Below are positions 13,405-13,417 of a stretch of DNA of 13,417 nt, piece after piece. Below the pieces are notes generated by a model. It searched no databases, was not told the origin of the DNA, and worked only from the letters and a program-made list of their open reading frames with translations. The translations under genes were made by a program, and so were the position numbers. Origin of the DNA: Clostridiales bacterium (GTDB lineage Bacteria > Bacillota > Clostridia > Peptostreptococcales > JAAYPU01); assembly GCA_012519645.1 (NCBI GenBank), contig JAAYPU010000181.1:1-13417 (forward strand). The letters are read 5' to 3'. Each line of letters opens with the position of its first letter. The first letter of the stretch is position 1.

Positions 13405-13417
13405 ATTTATAATTATG

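Overview
The window is AT-rich, with strong AGGAGG-type ribosome-binding sites and a strictly anaerobic-style gene set: rubrerythrin, a rubredoxin-like protein, a polyferredoxin-like protein, a Crp/Fnr regulator and a CvfB-type S1 protein. This points to a Gram-positive anaerobe of the class Clostridia (low-GC Firmicutes). Genus is not decidable from the sequence; a Sedimentibacter- or Tissierellia-like organism is a guess. TAA, TAG and TGA are all used as terminal stops, so no stop codon is reassigned.

Layout, left to right. 1-264 is a repeat cluster made of tandem 7-bp units and hairpins. 357-1697 encodes a SufS-like class V aminotransferase (cysteine desulfurase type) and ends in a strong terminator. 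1913-4012 encodes a membrane chemoreceptor with an internal Cys-containing PAS domain, also followed by a terminator. 4263-4445 is a 60-residue zinc-ribbon protein whose ribosome-binding site is buried in a predicted leader hairpin. 4542-5387 is cvfB. 5500-6376 is a two-gene oxidative-stress unit: a rubredoxin-like protein, then a rubrerythrin gene interrupted by one TAA exactly at the codon for a diiron ligand. 6441-6785 is a second repeat cluster. 6790-7500 (minus) is a 4Fe-4S protein. 7594-7845 is a third repeat cluster, lying between that gene and a divergent Crp/Fnr regulator (7853-8545). 8711-12021 is the complete nadA-nadB-nadC operon for de novo NAD synthesis from aspartate. 12105-12653 is a GNAT acetyltransferase. 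12650-12891 is a fourth repeat cluster, and 12888-13241 (minus) is a small membrane protein. The right edge carries a promoter with two dyads that reads out of the window.

The genes share a theme of iron-sulfur and redox biology: a possible sulfur donor enzyme, peroxide-detoxifying rubrerythrin, an Fe-S protein next to an Fnr-type regulator, and the Fe-S enzyme NadA. The regulator and the 4Fe-4S gene look like a regulatory pair. A palindrome TGTA-N-CC-NN-GG-N-TACA sits exactly 41.5 bp upstream of the predicted start of the 4Fe-4S transcript, the classical activating position for this family.

The most unusual content is the intergenic DNA. Four clusters are mosaics of different 7-bp tandem arrays (ACTGAAA, ACTGATA, ACTAAGA, ACTAATC, ACGATAA, ATAAATC, ACCTGAA and others). 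Three of them form a common module: heptads on the plus strand, a 72-102 bp core with hairpins, then heptads on the minus strand. Two cores are the same sequence in opposite orientation, 46 of 50 identical by hand alignment. Nearly every heptad family carries a stop codon, and a period of 7 places it in all three frames.
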